Below, piece after piece: positions 1 through 40,550 of a DNA stretch of 64,000 nucleotides. A program made the translations under genes and the position numbers. Position 1 is the first letter of the stretch; each line of letters starts with the position of its first letter. The stretch comes from Synaphobranchus kaupii (Eukaryota > Chordata > Actinopteri > Anguilliformes > Synaphobranchidae), in assembly GCA_029718625.1 (NCBI GenBank), contig CM056391.1, positions 8,833,615 through 8,897,614 of the forward strand, written 5' to 3'. Below the pieces are notes generated by a model that saw only the letters and a program-made list of their open reading frames with translations, was not told the DNA's origin and ran no database searches.

Positions 1-57
1 CCTTTTAGCACACGCCAAACCAATGATTGGTCATGGTATTTCTTTAAAATCAGGCCC
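1..57. repeat. Terminal fragment of a dispersed inverted-repeat element
   Basis: The window opens inside a repeat. The motif ttttagcacacgc followed by an AACCAAT-type stretch recurs at 56312-56350. The segment ends with aaatcaggccc, the reverse complement of gggcctgattt at 56273-56283, which is the outer end of the other copy. So this is the right-hand end of a short palindromic MITE-like element, cut by the window edge. Confidence 0.6.
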
Positions 58-1287
58 GCAACGCACAGCTTAGCTGGCGGACTGCGCACTGAAAAGAAGC
101 AGAATACTTGCCGTGTGCCTTTCAGAAGACGCACACGCACACGCACGTGTGTGCGCTCCTTGATCGACGGACGATCTTACAGCAGTGGAGTAGGCCCGCA
201 GACACAATTGCCATTCAATACTGAGGGAAAACAAGATTGGAGTTTTAAAAAGTTACCAAAAAAACACCCACAGGCATCGCAACAATCGTTTCTCGCTTCC
301 CTGCCCTCCGTATAGACGCTCGAGCAGGACGCCGCGGCAACAGCAGCTACATTTTTACACGGTTTTCTAGGACCTCAAAACAAGCCCTTTTCATCAGACG
401 CTTCTTCATTGGCAGAAGAGCTGCGCTTCAGAGACATTTTGTGGGCGTCCCGCCGGGGGGTTGTTGAGTCGATTCGCATCTCACGTTTGAGGTTTCGGCC
501 GGTCCCAGCAGGCCGATCTCTGACGCCGCGCCGTTATCTCAAACGCTGTGTTGCCTCATTCCAGCTGTTAAAGGGCCGTGGCCGTAAGCGGGCGTGCTGC
601 GATAAGACAGTAATTGCTTTATTGTGCTGTAAATGATGACCGCTGCAGTGACGTCCAGGTGATGCGACACGTGATTGGCCTACATGTGCTTCCCATTGTC
701 CTCCGTCTAATCTAGGGCGTGCTTGTCATTATTCGCTAAGAGGCGGGTGTGGCCGTTTTATCTCTGACTTTGGCGTACTCTGTGTGAGCTGGTTTCATTA
801 TGTCGCACTTCACTTTGTGTTGTCAACTTGCCATTATTTGTCACCAGATCTTGAGACTTAAACGTAAACGGGGGCGTCGTGGTGGGGGAATAGTGGACCT
901 GAGGACCCAGGGCCCCAAGGCGGGGGAGGGGCCCTCGGAAGGCCTGAAATTTAAATTTTGCATTGGGACGGGGGCCCACAGAGACTGCATTTGCACGGGG
1001 CCCAGAATTTCGCGTTACACCCCTGCTTGTAATACTAAGCAATTTGGTGACGTTTACTCTGACACAATGCATTTAAATGTTCTTATTTGTTCATACGTAG
1101 AATGACGGTAACGTGCAGAAAACAAGATGAAATGAGATAAAGAATAAACACTCCAGTCTCTATCCTTAATGTGTTCAGCCTGTAAAAAAATTATTTTGAA
1201 AGGCAGTCTGGTCTTTTTGTTTGGAAAAGCAACACTGGCTGAGATTGCTTATTGCCTGCCTTACGGGTCTTTTCTCCCTTTCTCTAG
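58..1287. other. dync1li2 intron sequence, no exon seen
   Basis: This stretch lies upstream of the first recognised dync1li2 exon. ORFs here are short and resemble nothing I know. I found no segment resembling the preceding exon of dynein light intermediate chains. It is taken as intron. Confidence 0.5.
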
Positions 1288-3090
1288 TCGCTGTTATCGA
1301 AGCAACCTGCCACGCCTACAAGACCAGCGGTAAGATTAGTAATAATAATAACTTTATTTGTATAGCACATTTCGCGCATTCAGCACAAAAGTGCTTTACA
1401 GAAAAAAAAAATCCCTAAAAAAAGAATCCCTGCGATACAGGAACCACAAGGACTTTGGGATGTAGTCCTACTTTGGGGTCGGGATGGGTTACAGCCTTTA
1501 AATGGATTAACCTAACAAATAAAAACATACTTCCTTTAATTTCAGTACCGTTACTTTAAGGTTCTTGTATACAGCAGACGCTCTTAAACCGAGCGTTTAA
1601 ATGCATTGAGCTAAGAGCGCCCGCTCTACAGGAAATCGTCATTTACACTCGATAGTGTAACAAGCAGGGCTAAGATGCCTAATACCAGGGTTAAAGCAGC
1701 TGCTGTCTGAATAACACGCTGCTGCAGGGCATGTCACCCTGTTTTCAGTGTGGATTATTATCTTTAATATGAAGCGCTACCGCTGACGTCTACTCAGTTG
1801 GCATCACACAGCAACATTTGAATAATTACGAACATTCCTGCAGAAAGCGGCTCCATTTGTGGCTATATTAAGGAAAGCAAGACCCCCCTGGGGCACTGGT
1901 CTAGTGAATCAGTAAATATGGGCCCCCAGTGAATTTCATTGGCATCATAATGACTTCTTATGATAATGTCTGTAATTTTACGTTGTAATTACGCAAAGTG
2001 CTGCAGACTGAGCCGGTCGCCGCTGGAAACGGCACCGATAGTGCTGAGTGTGCGCAACTGTCTCAGCCTCTCCGATTATTCATTGTTCTGAACAGACCTC
2101 TCGACTGTGTGCATAAAGATACTGCGTGCATGTGTGTGTCTGTCAGCGACTGTGTGTTTGCGCATGTTTTTGTGCTGTGTGTGTTATTGTGTATGTGTGT
2201 TTATATTTGTTTGTGTGTGTGCGCGCGTTTTGCGCGTGTGTGTTTGTGTGTGTTTATATTTGTGTGTGTATTCTAACTCTTGCTGTACCCGTTTTTCAGG
2301 ACTCTCCTGCTCGGCCTGCGTCTGGATCCCCCCGGCCCACGGGTCGTACCGGGGCCGCCAACGTCGCCAGCGTCTCGCCCATGACTGCGGTCAAGAAACC
2401 TGACCCCAACATGAAAGGTTGGTCAGCTCACACACCCACATCGCACCCGCAAAAAACCCAACAAAGGGATCGCTCTGTGCCAATCCGAGTTCGCAAACTC
2501 GTATTAAGCGATGCTAACGTGGACACCTTGGTTGGTCGGACAGGGAGGGTTTGAGAATCAGCTGTAATTCGAGCGAGGGCATTTTGGGTGTGGAATGTAC
2601 TTGACTGTTCAAACAGCGCCACCCTGTGGAACCTGTTGGAACAGTTCCCAGAACAATAGATTCAAGCACGCCTCCACCGGGCCTGTTTGCACAAAAAATA
2701 TTGACACGTTCTCCGTCGCTAAGCCCAGCGTACGAGCTGGCTGCATACCAGCCTGACTAGCTGCACATTGCATTGTGGGAGTCGATGTTCATTCAAAAAT
2801 ACAACCCCCTCTCTCTCCCACCACAAAAAAGCCACTTTATCAGCTCTGTTTATCAGGAGTGATCTCCGCCCCCCCCCGCCCCCCCCCAACCTCTCTGCCG
2901 CCAACAGCCCTTCCAGCAGTGTTTCCATCAGATGGTTGTGTTCTACTTCCTGAAGCAAGCCTGTGTGTGTCTGTGTGTCTCAGGGGCCGCGGCGAACGAG
3001 GGGGTCCTGGCCAACTTCTTCAACAGCCTGCTGAGTAAAAAGACGGGGGCCCCCGGGAGCCCCAGCGCAGGAGGGGGTGGAGGAGGAGGC

Positions 3091-3123
<33 letters not shown>

Positions 3124-3195
3124 GAGGGGTGCAGGGCTCAGCCAAGAAAGCAGGTACGGTATCCCCGCCTTGTGTGTGTGCCCCCCCCCACCCCC

Positions 3196-3258
<63 letters not shown>

Positions 3259-3940
3259 AGGCCTCCCTCTCATACCTCCGGGCCTCGCTCTGGTCTGGCG
3301 TCAGTGCCCACGCTCGCCCCAAAGCGGGAGAACCGCCAGAGATCGCACTCCTCTCTTTTCCAGGAGGCGAAAGCAGTCCCAGAGCCCTCCACACACCGGG
3401 ACCTCCCGAAAAGCTATGCGCACAGACCAGGCGTTAAGCGTTTTCACTTCACCCCCATCAGCCGCCATAATCCGTGCTCCTCATTTCAATGGGAATGATT
3501 CGGCGCATGTTTACCGGGTTCGTTTGGACTCGGACGCTAACAGAAGTGCTTATTAATTCATTGTCACGGCTCAAGTGTTTATGCTGCTTCCGCAGGGTAA
3601 AGGAACGTGGGCCTGCATGCGCGCACGTTTTCATTTAGTTTCCGTTTAATATTTCATTGTTGTGCATGCCAACGTTCACTGTGCTGCATCACAAGTTGCC
3701 TGCGCATGTAACGGCACGCGCGCAGTTCATGCTAACAGCCAGTCCTCACGAGTCATGGTGGTTACCAGGTGACCCACGCAGACGCTACAGGAAATTACTC
3801 TGTTTTTTTTTATTCTCTTTTTTTTTTAAGGGCAGAAGCCGGTTTTGACTGATGTCCAGGCAGAGCTGGACAGAATGACACGCAAGCCGGACTCCGTGGT
3901 AACGGCCAACAGCACATCACTGGCGGAGAACGAGGCGTGA
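1288..3940 (+). CDS. dync1li2: Dynein cytoplasmic 1 light intermediate chain 2, C-terminal exons (partial at 5')
   Basis: C-terminal part of a dynein-1 light intermediate chain, the subunit that ties cytoplasmic dynein to cargo adaptors. Four exons are visible: 1288-1329 (42 bp, encodes [11 protein letters not shown]), 2300-2417 ([13 protein letters not shown] to KKPDPNMK), 2984-3153 ([17 protein letters not shown], then a glycine run) and 3831-3940 ([17 protein letters not shown], ending ENEA and stop). All have AG/GT borders and agree with vertebrate LIC C-termini. The [11 protein letters not shown] segment lies in the adaptor-binding tail. The ENEA end and the cmtm4 neighbour favour LIC2 over LIC1. 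Exon 2984-3153 is 170 bp, but its phases need a multiple of 3. The frame breaks in the G/GGA run near 3090-3125, and reading restarts one frame over at VQGSAKKAG. Earlier exons lie outside the window. Confidence 0.93.
1330..2299. other. dync1li2 intron with retroposon-tail-like repeat and TG-rich tract
   Basis: From 1340 to 1405, aataataataactttatttg and then an agtgctttacag-type segment match a short repeat tail very common in fish genomes. From about 2106 to 2275 the sequence is TG-rich (tgtgtgt with tta/gcgc interruptions). The ORFs through it are repeat translations. Confidence 0.55.
2418..2983. other. dync1li2 intron
   Basis: Intron between the PDPNMK exon and the EGVLANFF exon, with GT donor at 2418 and AG ending at 2983. 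It contains poly-C tracts around 2870-2888. No repeat or gene is recognised. Confidence 0.8.
3154..3830. other. dync1li2 last intron with (CA)n microsatellite
   Basis: GT donor at 3154; the AG ends at 3830 after a long pyrimidine tract. A C run is followed by about 28 CA units at 3199-3255. The CA/CC-rich ORFs on both strands are repeat translations. Confidence 0.85.
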
Positions 3941-6900
3941 ACTCATCCACAGCATTGTCCATTGAAACCACAATTAAGAATCCACACGTGGACAAAAATA
4001 CAAACAAAAAGCAAAAAACACATATTTCTGCATATGACCAAATTCCCAACGTGTACATCAGTCAGCAACACAGCGTGATATTGTCTAATATGGCGAGCTG
4101 CTAATGGGTATATTTTTGTTGTGGTGGAATGGCGACGGAAAGGATCTCGGAAGAAGTAATTGATGGCGTGACTTGAGTTTTGAAAGACATATTGGATTAT
4201 GTATTGCGCGTGCACTTCCCGCGGAGTAGCCAAATCCCATCGTCTCCAAACTAGGTTGGCTTCGAAAACGTTTGACCCTCTGTCTTCATCTTGGAAAGCG
4301 CAGTGGCTTCTTGTTTAGCGGTCTCGTGCGAGGAAAGCACACCCTGAGATGGGCGTGATCGATAAAAACAACAATCCTAAATGTATTCGCTCAAAATGAA
4401 AAGTACTTTCACTTTTTGCAAAAGTATGTAGTATGTAAAAAAAGAGTTAAGACATATGATGCTGTTGTATTTATATATAAATCAAACTTTTTATTTTCTT
4501 TTTTTCTCTCACTAAAATGTTGTAAAGAAAAATCCGCCTAGCTACTTGACTAATGTAAAACTCAATTTACGCCATGACACTAATGTAACAAAAGTGCACA
4601 AGATTTGCCGTCATACTCATAATGTAAGGATACGCAGCATTCAGAATCTTAAACAAACTGAAGAACCGTGTAGCAAAGGCAGAGCAGATGTAAGTATTCT
4701 GTAAATACAAGCAGTTAATTGGAACATTAGCTTTTGTTGTTTCTGTGTAGAACGCAGTTAATTCGTCGTAATTATGAAATGTCTCAAATCATTGTCAGGT
4801 TGCAAAGTTTAGGTTGAAGGCTATTATTTTGGCTGCAGAAGGGGTGGGGGTCTAACCTGCTATAACTTAAGTGCCTGGCGCAGTGTACTGTTAGTGTCAT
4901 AGTGGAGGTGCTTGCTTCCCAAACAGGCACTGTAGTACAATTGTTTTATTTTTTTTGTTTGTTTTTTTTCCAGCTCTGTTAAACAAATAATTTATATATA
5001 TATTTTTTTTTGTTTGTTTTTGTACTACAACTCTGTGGTCTGTTAAATATTTGTTTTTAAAGGCAATTTTTTGCTTAACGTCGTGGCCTAGATGAAATTG
5101 TTCGATTGAGCCGTGGAGAGCATGCCTTCTTTTTTCTAAACTGAAGAGTCGCCCGAAAAGGTGTCAAATCTCACGAGAAGCTTCGATAACGATGACGCTT
5201 GGCCCAGGTCCTTGCCAGAGCGAGCGCAACGTGCTCGTCTCAACGTTGCGCCGCCAAATTCCCATCAATGTAATTACGCTTTTAATGGAATATCAACGTA
5301 TTCCTAAACCCAATCAAGATATTAAAAAAAAGGTTATTGAAATTCAATTTTTGAATTGTTTTTCTGCCAGTATCAGATTTTTAAATATGAAACTATGGCA
5401 CTTGATATTAAACATTCCCTCTTTCCTTGTGATTCAGTCATTGCGAAAAGACTTTACACCCGTAAGGAAACGGCATACCTCTGTCCCCCAGTTTTGGCAT
5501 TTTGCCTCTCCTTGTGCTCTTTGGATCCCTGAATTATCACTGTTCACAAATCGGTCTCGTCCGAGTCTACAGTTTGACAGCAATGTTTCTACAGTTTGAC
5601 AGCAATGGTCCCTGTGTGTCTTTAGTAATCACTATATCACATCACAATTTACGCTGTGTAAGATATCAAAATGTCTTGCGGTGTACAGAAATTCAAAACC
5701 TGCAGAGATAGGATTTATGCACATAATGTTTTTAAAAAAAAAATTTTTTTAATTTTTTTTTTTATGTTTCATGGTTTGAAAATGACATGACTTCTAAAAA
5801 ATGAATTACCCAAGTAGACATTCATTAGACTTGTGATTAAGATTAGCCTGTAATGAACCCTCTTTGTTGGTGATTTCCTACAGCTGAGACTGAACGGTGA
5901 AGTTATAAGACGTAAGTAGTTAAGTGCTTTTGAGATGGAAAAAAAGAAAGTGCAGAGATTTGGAACCTGGAACCAAAGACATAGAATCGGTGTACTCTGT
6001 GTAGAATAGTCTCCCATCTGTTCAGCCGGTGAACATCTTACCTGTCCATACCTTAAGCACCCATCATTCCCAAGTAGATTTAGTGGTTATTGAAGTGGCA
6101 CACATAAGTAGTCTGGAAGCTGGAGTTATTTTAATTCTGTATAATTTTGCTCTTTAAGGGAAAACCACATGACCACAAGATGTGCAAAATCTACTTTGTT
6201 GCATGAACTGATTTGTTGTAAAGAGAAGTAAAAAAAAAAAAAAAACCGACCACCTTATCTGGACCTATAATTCAACAGATGCGATTCAGTTGTATCAACC
6301 ACTAAAGCTGGGCACAAATTAGCATCTAAACTGTTGCTTAATTACAGAGCACAATATTGAAAAGCTAGGAGTATTTACTCATAATAATGCACTTGTCATG
6401 GAACCACAGATCCACAAAATCAGTTCTGTGTTTGTATGTTGCACTCTATATAACTGGAGTCTGAAGAGTTTAACTTCCTCTTAACTTGTCTCAGAAATGA
6501 TTGAACTCTCAAGGAATCATTCGTCCATTTTTTTTTTTTTAAGAACTGCTTGAAGGTCATGCCGTCCTTTTTATAATTTTGTTTTATTTTATGTGAGTGG
6601 ATTCGCCTAGTTATTCACTCCTCTGACGGGGCACCACCGTGGTCTGAACAGTATTACAATCGTCACACGTCCCGGTTACTTTTGTCTGCAAGCATTACTA
6701 CCGGGCCGGGTGTGTGCGAAGTTCACCTCACCTACTTCACCGAGTTATGAGTTCCCCGCATAATGGTGCAGGTCCACGGGGAGCCATCAGAGTTTATCGT
6801 GTTTTTCGCCTTCCATAAGCGAGGCATTGGATAAAGGCAGTGAATTAAATCTGGCTACCATAAAGACATTGTATGTTTGGCAAGAACTTCAAATAAAACT

Positions 6901-7300
6901 ACACCCATGCTGCTTGAATTCAAATTTGCACTTCATTCTTTATTTTTTATTGATTGGATGTTTTTTTTTATTTTAAAAGGTGTATGAACAACAGGCTTTG
7001 TAAAGATTTTAATTTAAACCAAGTTGACTACTCTTTACAGCTAACAATGATATATGCATACTGCTTTGTAACAAACAGAAAAAAAGAAACTTAAGAGAAA
7101 AAAAATAAAGCTTTAGCTTAGTCCTTTTATACGAGATTTGAATATCTTTTCTGACTGCATATGCTATGCCCTGAGTATATCCGACTGAGTCCGATTGTGA
7201 GCCTTTAACCTGATGCGTTTTGCTGTCATGCGCAATCTTGCTTTTACAGCCGACGAAGATACGGACACGCGCCTTTCATCCCTGGCTTCAATAAAAATGA
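3941..7300 (+). other. Probable dync1li2 3' UTR and intergenic sequence
   Basis: AT-rich, non-coding sequence after the dync1li2 stop. AATAAA hexamers occur at 6892-6897, 7104-7109 and 7290-7295, and any could end the transcript. No other gene is seen, and ORFs here are short with no recognisable domain. The UTR length is inferred. Confidence 0.45.
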
Positions 7301-7859
7301 ATCCAGACTATACCGATTTCCTTTGTCTGTCCTAATTATTTAGACAATTTGTATTTGCTTTTCCGGCTTGTGTTGTGGTGAGCTTCTTTATCCAGTGCAT
7401 ATGCTATTCCCCTAACAGTGGGTGATGAACACGTTACCTTTAGGCTAGTATACTCGTGAAAAATACGCATTTCCCTACGTGTTATTGGGGAGGATTATTC
7501 TACAAAGAAGCAGGACTTGCCACCTTTAACCTATGGGAAGTTGAAGAGTTCCCATGGTCTGACCACTTTGCTTTATGTCACCTTGGGAACGGATGTGCAC
7601 GAAGCAAACAAACAATGCAATACATACAGATGTTTCATTTTCCTTTGAAGCCAAGGTGTAAACATAAAAATATACACCATTAGCCTACATAGATACCCGT
7701 CGACTCATCAGTGTGATAGCTACAGGCATACACTCGATAAATAGACATCACTACAGTTGGCTGTCAGGGTAGTAGGCTATACATTCGTGTATTGCGGACG
7801 TTACTTAGCCTATGCATTTGAATTTAAGAACTGGTGAGGAAATTTTCGGGAAAATAGGG

Positions 7860-35087
<27,228 letters not shown>

Positions 35088-38000
35088 GACCCCGCCCTGC
35101 CACGGCCGCAGGGGGAGGGGCCACAACAGAGCCACGCCCTCCTCACTTTGATTTTCTCTGGTGGCCATGTTTTTTCGGGGTGGATGGATGGGTGGATGGA
35201 TGCAGAAGTAAACTGATATGGGCCCATGCTCCATCCAGAGACTGTGTTATCCCACTCGGTCCAGGTGGTCCAACGGCCCGGTTCTGGCCGTGGTCCTTTT
35301 GTGTGTTCAGTCTTATGGGCTCACCTGGATTAGGGCGGGGGGCCTTGTATTTTTTATACCACTTTTACCCGGGGACCTAACCTCTATATTTCCTAAGGAG
35401 TCTGACCGAGTCACTGTAAAGACGCGAACCCTTATCTGTACGTCTTTTAGTTATTATTATTTTTTTAAACTCTCATTTGTCTTAAATACCCCTGCAGTGA
35501 GTGACCGGGGGAAACAGGTATTTGTGTTCTACACTGTGTTTGGTTTGAGGGAATTCTGAGCGGAACAGTGGTAGGAGACATTCCATCCTCACTGACGGCC
35601 AGTTCTTCAGTTTGAGGAGAACGTGACCGTATGTCGGCGTGTCAGAAACGTTACTGAAGACCCAAAACGCTTACGGGAGTGTGTGGCATGAACTTTCAGA
35701 GTGACCACTGCTCTGTGACAATCAGCGCGTTTAAAAACTTTATTCCTGTTACCCTGGCTTAAGCACTATATGCAGTCTAGACCTTGTATTGCCAGACTTT
35801 TTAATGAAGGACATTTTTTTAAAATATCACACACGATATCTTATTTATGGAATGTAAATGGTAAATTGATTTATACGGTAAAGGTTACAACGTATTTGAA
35901 GATAACGGAAGGATAGTACGTTTGATATCTCATTGAAAATAGAGAAAACTGAGCGAGAAGAAACATGAAGACGATTCTAGAGGTTTTTTCCAGCTTTTTA
36001 TTGATCGCGGATGAAAGGAGTGCGCAGCGAGGGGTACGAAAATGATGTGGTACGCTTCGGAATTTCCAAAATTCCTGAGCCGCTGTAAATGTGGGCGAGG
36101 TGGGGGTGGGGGGGGTTCTCTCAGGAATCACTCACAGCTTGTGCACGCTCTCAATTCCTGCGCTCGTTCCAGCGAACGACTTTTAGCTTCAGCTGTGTGT
36201 AAAAAAAAAAATAAAAAATAAATAAATAAACATGCAGAAATATTGGGAAGACTAGCGTCTGAAACGAAGGCGTGTTGCGTATGAAAGTAGCATTGCATAC
36301 CAACCGATTTGAAAAGCTAGGAATAGCTCAGTTGTAAATAGCAAGTAGGTGTAGCAGTGAATCTAATACTAAATCAGTGTGGTGGGATATGAGAATCTTG
36401 AGGTGGTGCGTTTGATATGTTTGCGGTTTTAGTGTGTTAGAGGGGTCGTCACTTTTAGAGGGGAGTGCTCTATTTTGGCGTGAGAACACAGCACATGTAG
36501 TTTATCCGTGCCATAGGACTGTGGTGATAATGGTGGTCAGGTGAAGAGAAATTCTTTCCAGCGGCAATTTGGTAATTCGATTTCTCTTGGTGTAGAGTGA
36601 AGTTAAAGGAACTGAAAGAGGCTTGTGTTGTGGTTCCTGCCCCAGTTATCTGAGTGGGCGTGTGTGAAGGTTAGAGCCTAGGCCTTGTACACCTCACCGA
36701 TTTGGGCTATGTCCTTGAAGAGAAGGATTTTAAGTCTCTGTGTTTGGTATGATGGCATCGTGTGTGTGTGTGTGTGTGTGTGTGTTGCAGAGGAGCTTGC
36801 TGATGCTCAACTGTATCCCCATATCCCCCAAATTCTCCGAATACCCAGTTTCACATTCCAGTATTCAGTGTGCAATACAGCTTAATAATGCCCCTCACCC
36901 CCTCTCAAATTAGCTATTGGTCTGTTTCACAAGCATCTATGCTTAATTCCATCAGGGTGAAATTTTAATCTGTGTGTGCGTGTGTCCGTGTGCTTGTTTG
37001 TGGGGGCGGCGCTGCCTTAGTACCAGAGTCTGCGGATATGAGGGATCTGTCCTGCTCCTGTGTGTAAGATTCTCCTGGTGGTCGCCCACCAATTCCCCAG
37101 ACTGTTTTATGTACACGTGGACTATCACGACTGCAGTGGACCATCGTGGACCAATTGTGTACATTGTCTACAGGGTGTTAATAGCGGCTGCCTGCGTGTG
37201 GGCTACAGCCAGTCCACGCTCGCTGTGAACTTTGCACAGTCAAAGGATGTCACATTCTCCCTTCGCCAGCGGTGCCTTAGGTTACAGGTCACAGGACTGT
37301 GGTGTTCTGACTGGACTCGAACACGACCAGGGGTCACCTCGGTCCCTGTCCACATTATCTCTTATCCTCTTATAAATACACACTATACTATATGTCGTGT
37401 GTCAGTTTTTTTTTTTTTTTTTCACAAAAGTAGAGGACCAGTTCTAATTCTGGAAAAAACCTTGGGGTAAGTTATAGTGAACAGTCTTACTTTTTTTTTT
37501 CTTTTTTTTTGGGGTGAAGACAAAAACATGACAATGTCACACGTGTCTGACAGTGTCTTGAGTTGTGTTTTTTAAAAATATTTCTTTTATTAAAGGTTTG
37601 TTATATGGCTTGTTTTAGCATTAGCCAATATCAGTCTGTAGATTAATTGAAGGCTTGCCCTGTTAATATCATCGCTTAAGCAAGACCTGTGTTCTCATCG
37701 AATCCATGGAATCGTGTTTTAAGCAGTCTAGAATTTCAGGGCAGCAAAGACTGTTTTGATTTCGAAACTTTATTTGAAATGAAGTAGACAAGCAACAGCA
37801 GCAAAGAGAGTACATAATGTTTCATTTGAAGTGCTTTGTGTGTGTGTTACTGTTGACAATCTGCTCATCTGTGAATGTTGTACACAGACACTTTGAGGTG
37901 ATTTAAAAAAAAAAAAAAGTAATAATTATGTAATGCTTTTCAGTGTAATGAGACTTCTAGTGTGCGGTATGGCTTGGGGTTATCGGCTATCACAATTACG

Positions 38001-38700
38001 TTATCGACAAACCTTTTGAATGCCGCTACGTCTGTGTGAACAAATACTCAAGGCAGCGTATAAAGACTCAATCAATGAAGGATATTGTTACAGCCTAAAA
38101 ACATGATTGTAAATGTATTTACCGTTTTTCTCTGTGTTGAGGCTAATCTCTCATAACCAGCAAGGCCGCAGGCCTATCGGTCATACAGTCACTGCGTGTA
38201 ATACAAGCTCCCGCTTTCCTGTAATAGTGGCTCCTGGGACCATGTCTTGTAAGCAGACAATTCAAGGTGAAAATATTCAGCCAACAGCATTGATATTCTG
38301 GTGTAAAATGTATATATGTTTCCGTATTTATGTAGCTTCAAAACTTGACCGGATACCTGCCTCATTTACAATGAAGAGCTGTCATCACCTGTATTCAAAG
38401 TACAAATCAATTAGTCTGGTAGAATTCACCACAAAGGATTAAAGTGGACAAACGTGAGTGTGGATTGTGCTCATCGGTTTAAGTATTCAGTTTCTCTTGC
38501 GATTTAAAAAACAAACAAACAAAAAAATACATTTTAGTTAACATATAACGAATGGTACAGTTCTTTTCTTGTATGAAACCGTTCTCAAATATGTATTTTT
38601 GTATTTATAGACTAATAGGTAGATTTATCAACACTAATCATTTGTTTTAAACTGTGTGTGACACTCCTAAAAATTGTGTTTTAATAAATTGTTCTGCCCC
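35088..38700 (+). other. cmtm4 3' UTR and tail-to-tail intergenic region with cmtm3
   Basis: Non-coding, AT-rich sequence after the cmtm4 stop. A plausible polyadenylation signal AATAAA lies at 38683-38688; earlier AATAAA copies lie in the aataaataaataaa stretch near 36218-36231. A short (TG)n lies at 36760-36785. The UTR extent is inferred. Confidence 0.45.
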
Positions 38701-40550
38701 CAACACTGGCCAGCGATATTCCTTCTGTATAAAGGGTCTCTGAATTTATCTAAAAGGGTTCATTTCATTTTTGTTGTGATGAAGGAGAGACTGGAAACGA
38801 GGATGGATGAACATGTTTACTTGTTGTGACGTGCATATCATATAGGCATACTTCAGACACACAGCGTTATTGGCATCACAGTCTGCCTGGTAATTTGGAC
38901 GAGAATCCTGCGTGTCGTAGCTTTACCGCTGAAACACAACGGGATGTAAAATTACTGCACTAAAAGTGAAATAAACCCAGTTTTGTTCTTTGGTCCAAAT
39001 CTGACATTGGAAAGCAAATGATGAATGTGGTCACTTGTAAAATTGCCAGCGCAATTTTCACAAAAACAAATCTGCAGGATTTTTTTTTTTTTAATGTACC
39101 TAACGATAAACAAAAGTGGCAATATGTTCATCTGGGATTTTTTTTTCAATTTGTAAAACAAAAATAAATGATTGTACAATCAGTGAGCACACGAGGAGCT
39201 TTTTCAAAACTGCCACAATTATTTTGTGCTGTAATTATGGAAGGATTAGGCTTCCCATATTGGAACCCTGAGACGAATTAAGCTTAATAGCAGTTCAGTG
39301 GGCAAGATATTTGGGCAGTGATTTGCTAGAAGGCCAACTACCCAGGTAATGCTCGTCACAACATTGCCACAACGTTGTAAAAATGATGTTGCCAGCTGGG
39401 CAGCCGTGTAAATGTATTTACAGTGAAATGCTGATATATATCTCACGCATTTTAAAAACCAGGCCAAGCCATCTATGTTAGCAATAGCATGTTAGTCATT
39501 TGGCAGTTGGTGTAACCAGCCAGCCAGCTGCCAATGAGTTTTATAGCACACATTCTGTACACTTGTATGTCACAATTAAGAAAGTATTTCATTTTGGCAT
39601 TAAATGTCAGTTCTGAGTCAAGCAGAACACATTTTTACATTTTGGACTTTGGCTTGGGGGTATTCAATCCCCCCGTTTTCTTACTATTTTTCGAAAACAT
39701 TTTATACATTAGAAAAAAGAAATGAAAAATTATTTTCAGAACAAATGGTGTAAAAGTTCAGACAGAAGCATAAAAATAAACCTTAGTGTCACGTGCATAT
39801 TCCTCCTCTCCCCCCAACTTGTCAGGAAGCAAGTAAAATACTTGAGAGCATACATGCTAGCACTCAAATACTACAATGAACCGTCAATCACAGCTTCACA
39901 GTGATGCTTTATAGCACAGAAATACAGATTTATGTCTGGTTACCATTTTGTAATGATATTCAAGGTTCATGAGGCCCATAGTAGTTAAATGACTTCTCTA
40001 CTCAGAATAAAATGTAATGCATTCAATGTCTGGGGTAAGTTTGATACAAATTGCATTTGTCTACACTGGTATTTTGAATGGCATTTTTTCGCCATTTCTC
40101 TGAACTGGTGAAAAGAAAACTACAATTAGTTTTCAAAAGGTCAGATTTCATTTTTATGGATTCAATGCCCCTAGTCATTAGGAAAGTTACACCATTGTAT
40201 AACTCGTATAAATTCAAGCTAATAGAAGCATAGCTTTATGATTGGTCCAAATCACAGGGTCATTCAGAGCTCATATAGGTATCACGCGTTGACTTTCGTG
40301 AAACCTCACTCTTGCATCTGACACTTTTTCCCCCCAGGTAGGCTATCAATGAAATAACTGGGAAAAAATACAAAACCCTACTTCTCTGTGCCATAGTCTC
40401 AAAGACCCAGGATCACAAGATTCAAACCTTTTTAAATAATTGCAAGTTGTGGTAAAATACAGAATCCTGGATGACCTCACGTCTTCTGGAATGTCGTCTT
40501 CTAGTCAGGCACGGTTGTGGACAGTCGCGGGGTCCTCGGAGAATCGGGTT
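38701..40550 (-). other. cmtm3 3' UTR candidate / intergenic
   Basis: AT-rich sequence downstream of the cmtm3 stop on the minus strand. No gene recognised. I could not fix a minus-strand polyadenylation site. Confidence 0.4.

Noticed and set aside
2932..3556. Glu-rich, Gly-rich and His/Thr-rich ORFs around the GGA and CA runs
   Set aside because: Only the dync1li2 exon (2984-3153) is real here; the rest are shadows of simple repeats.
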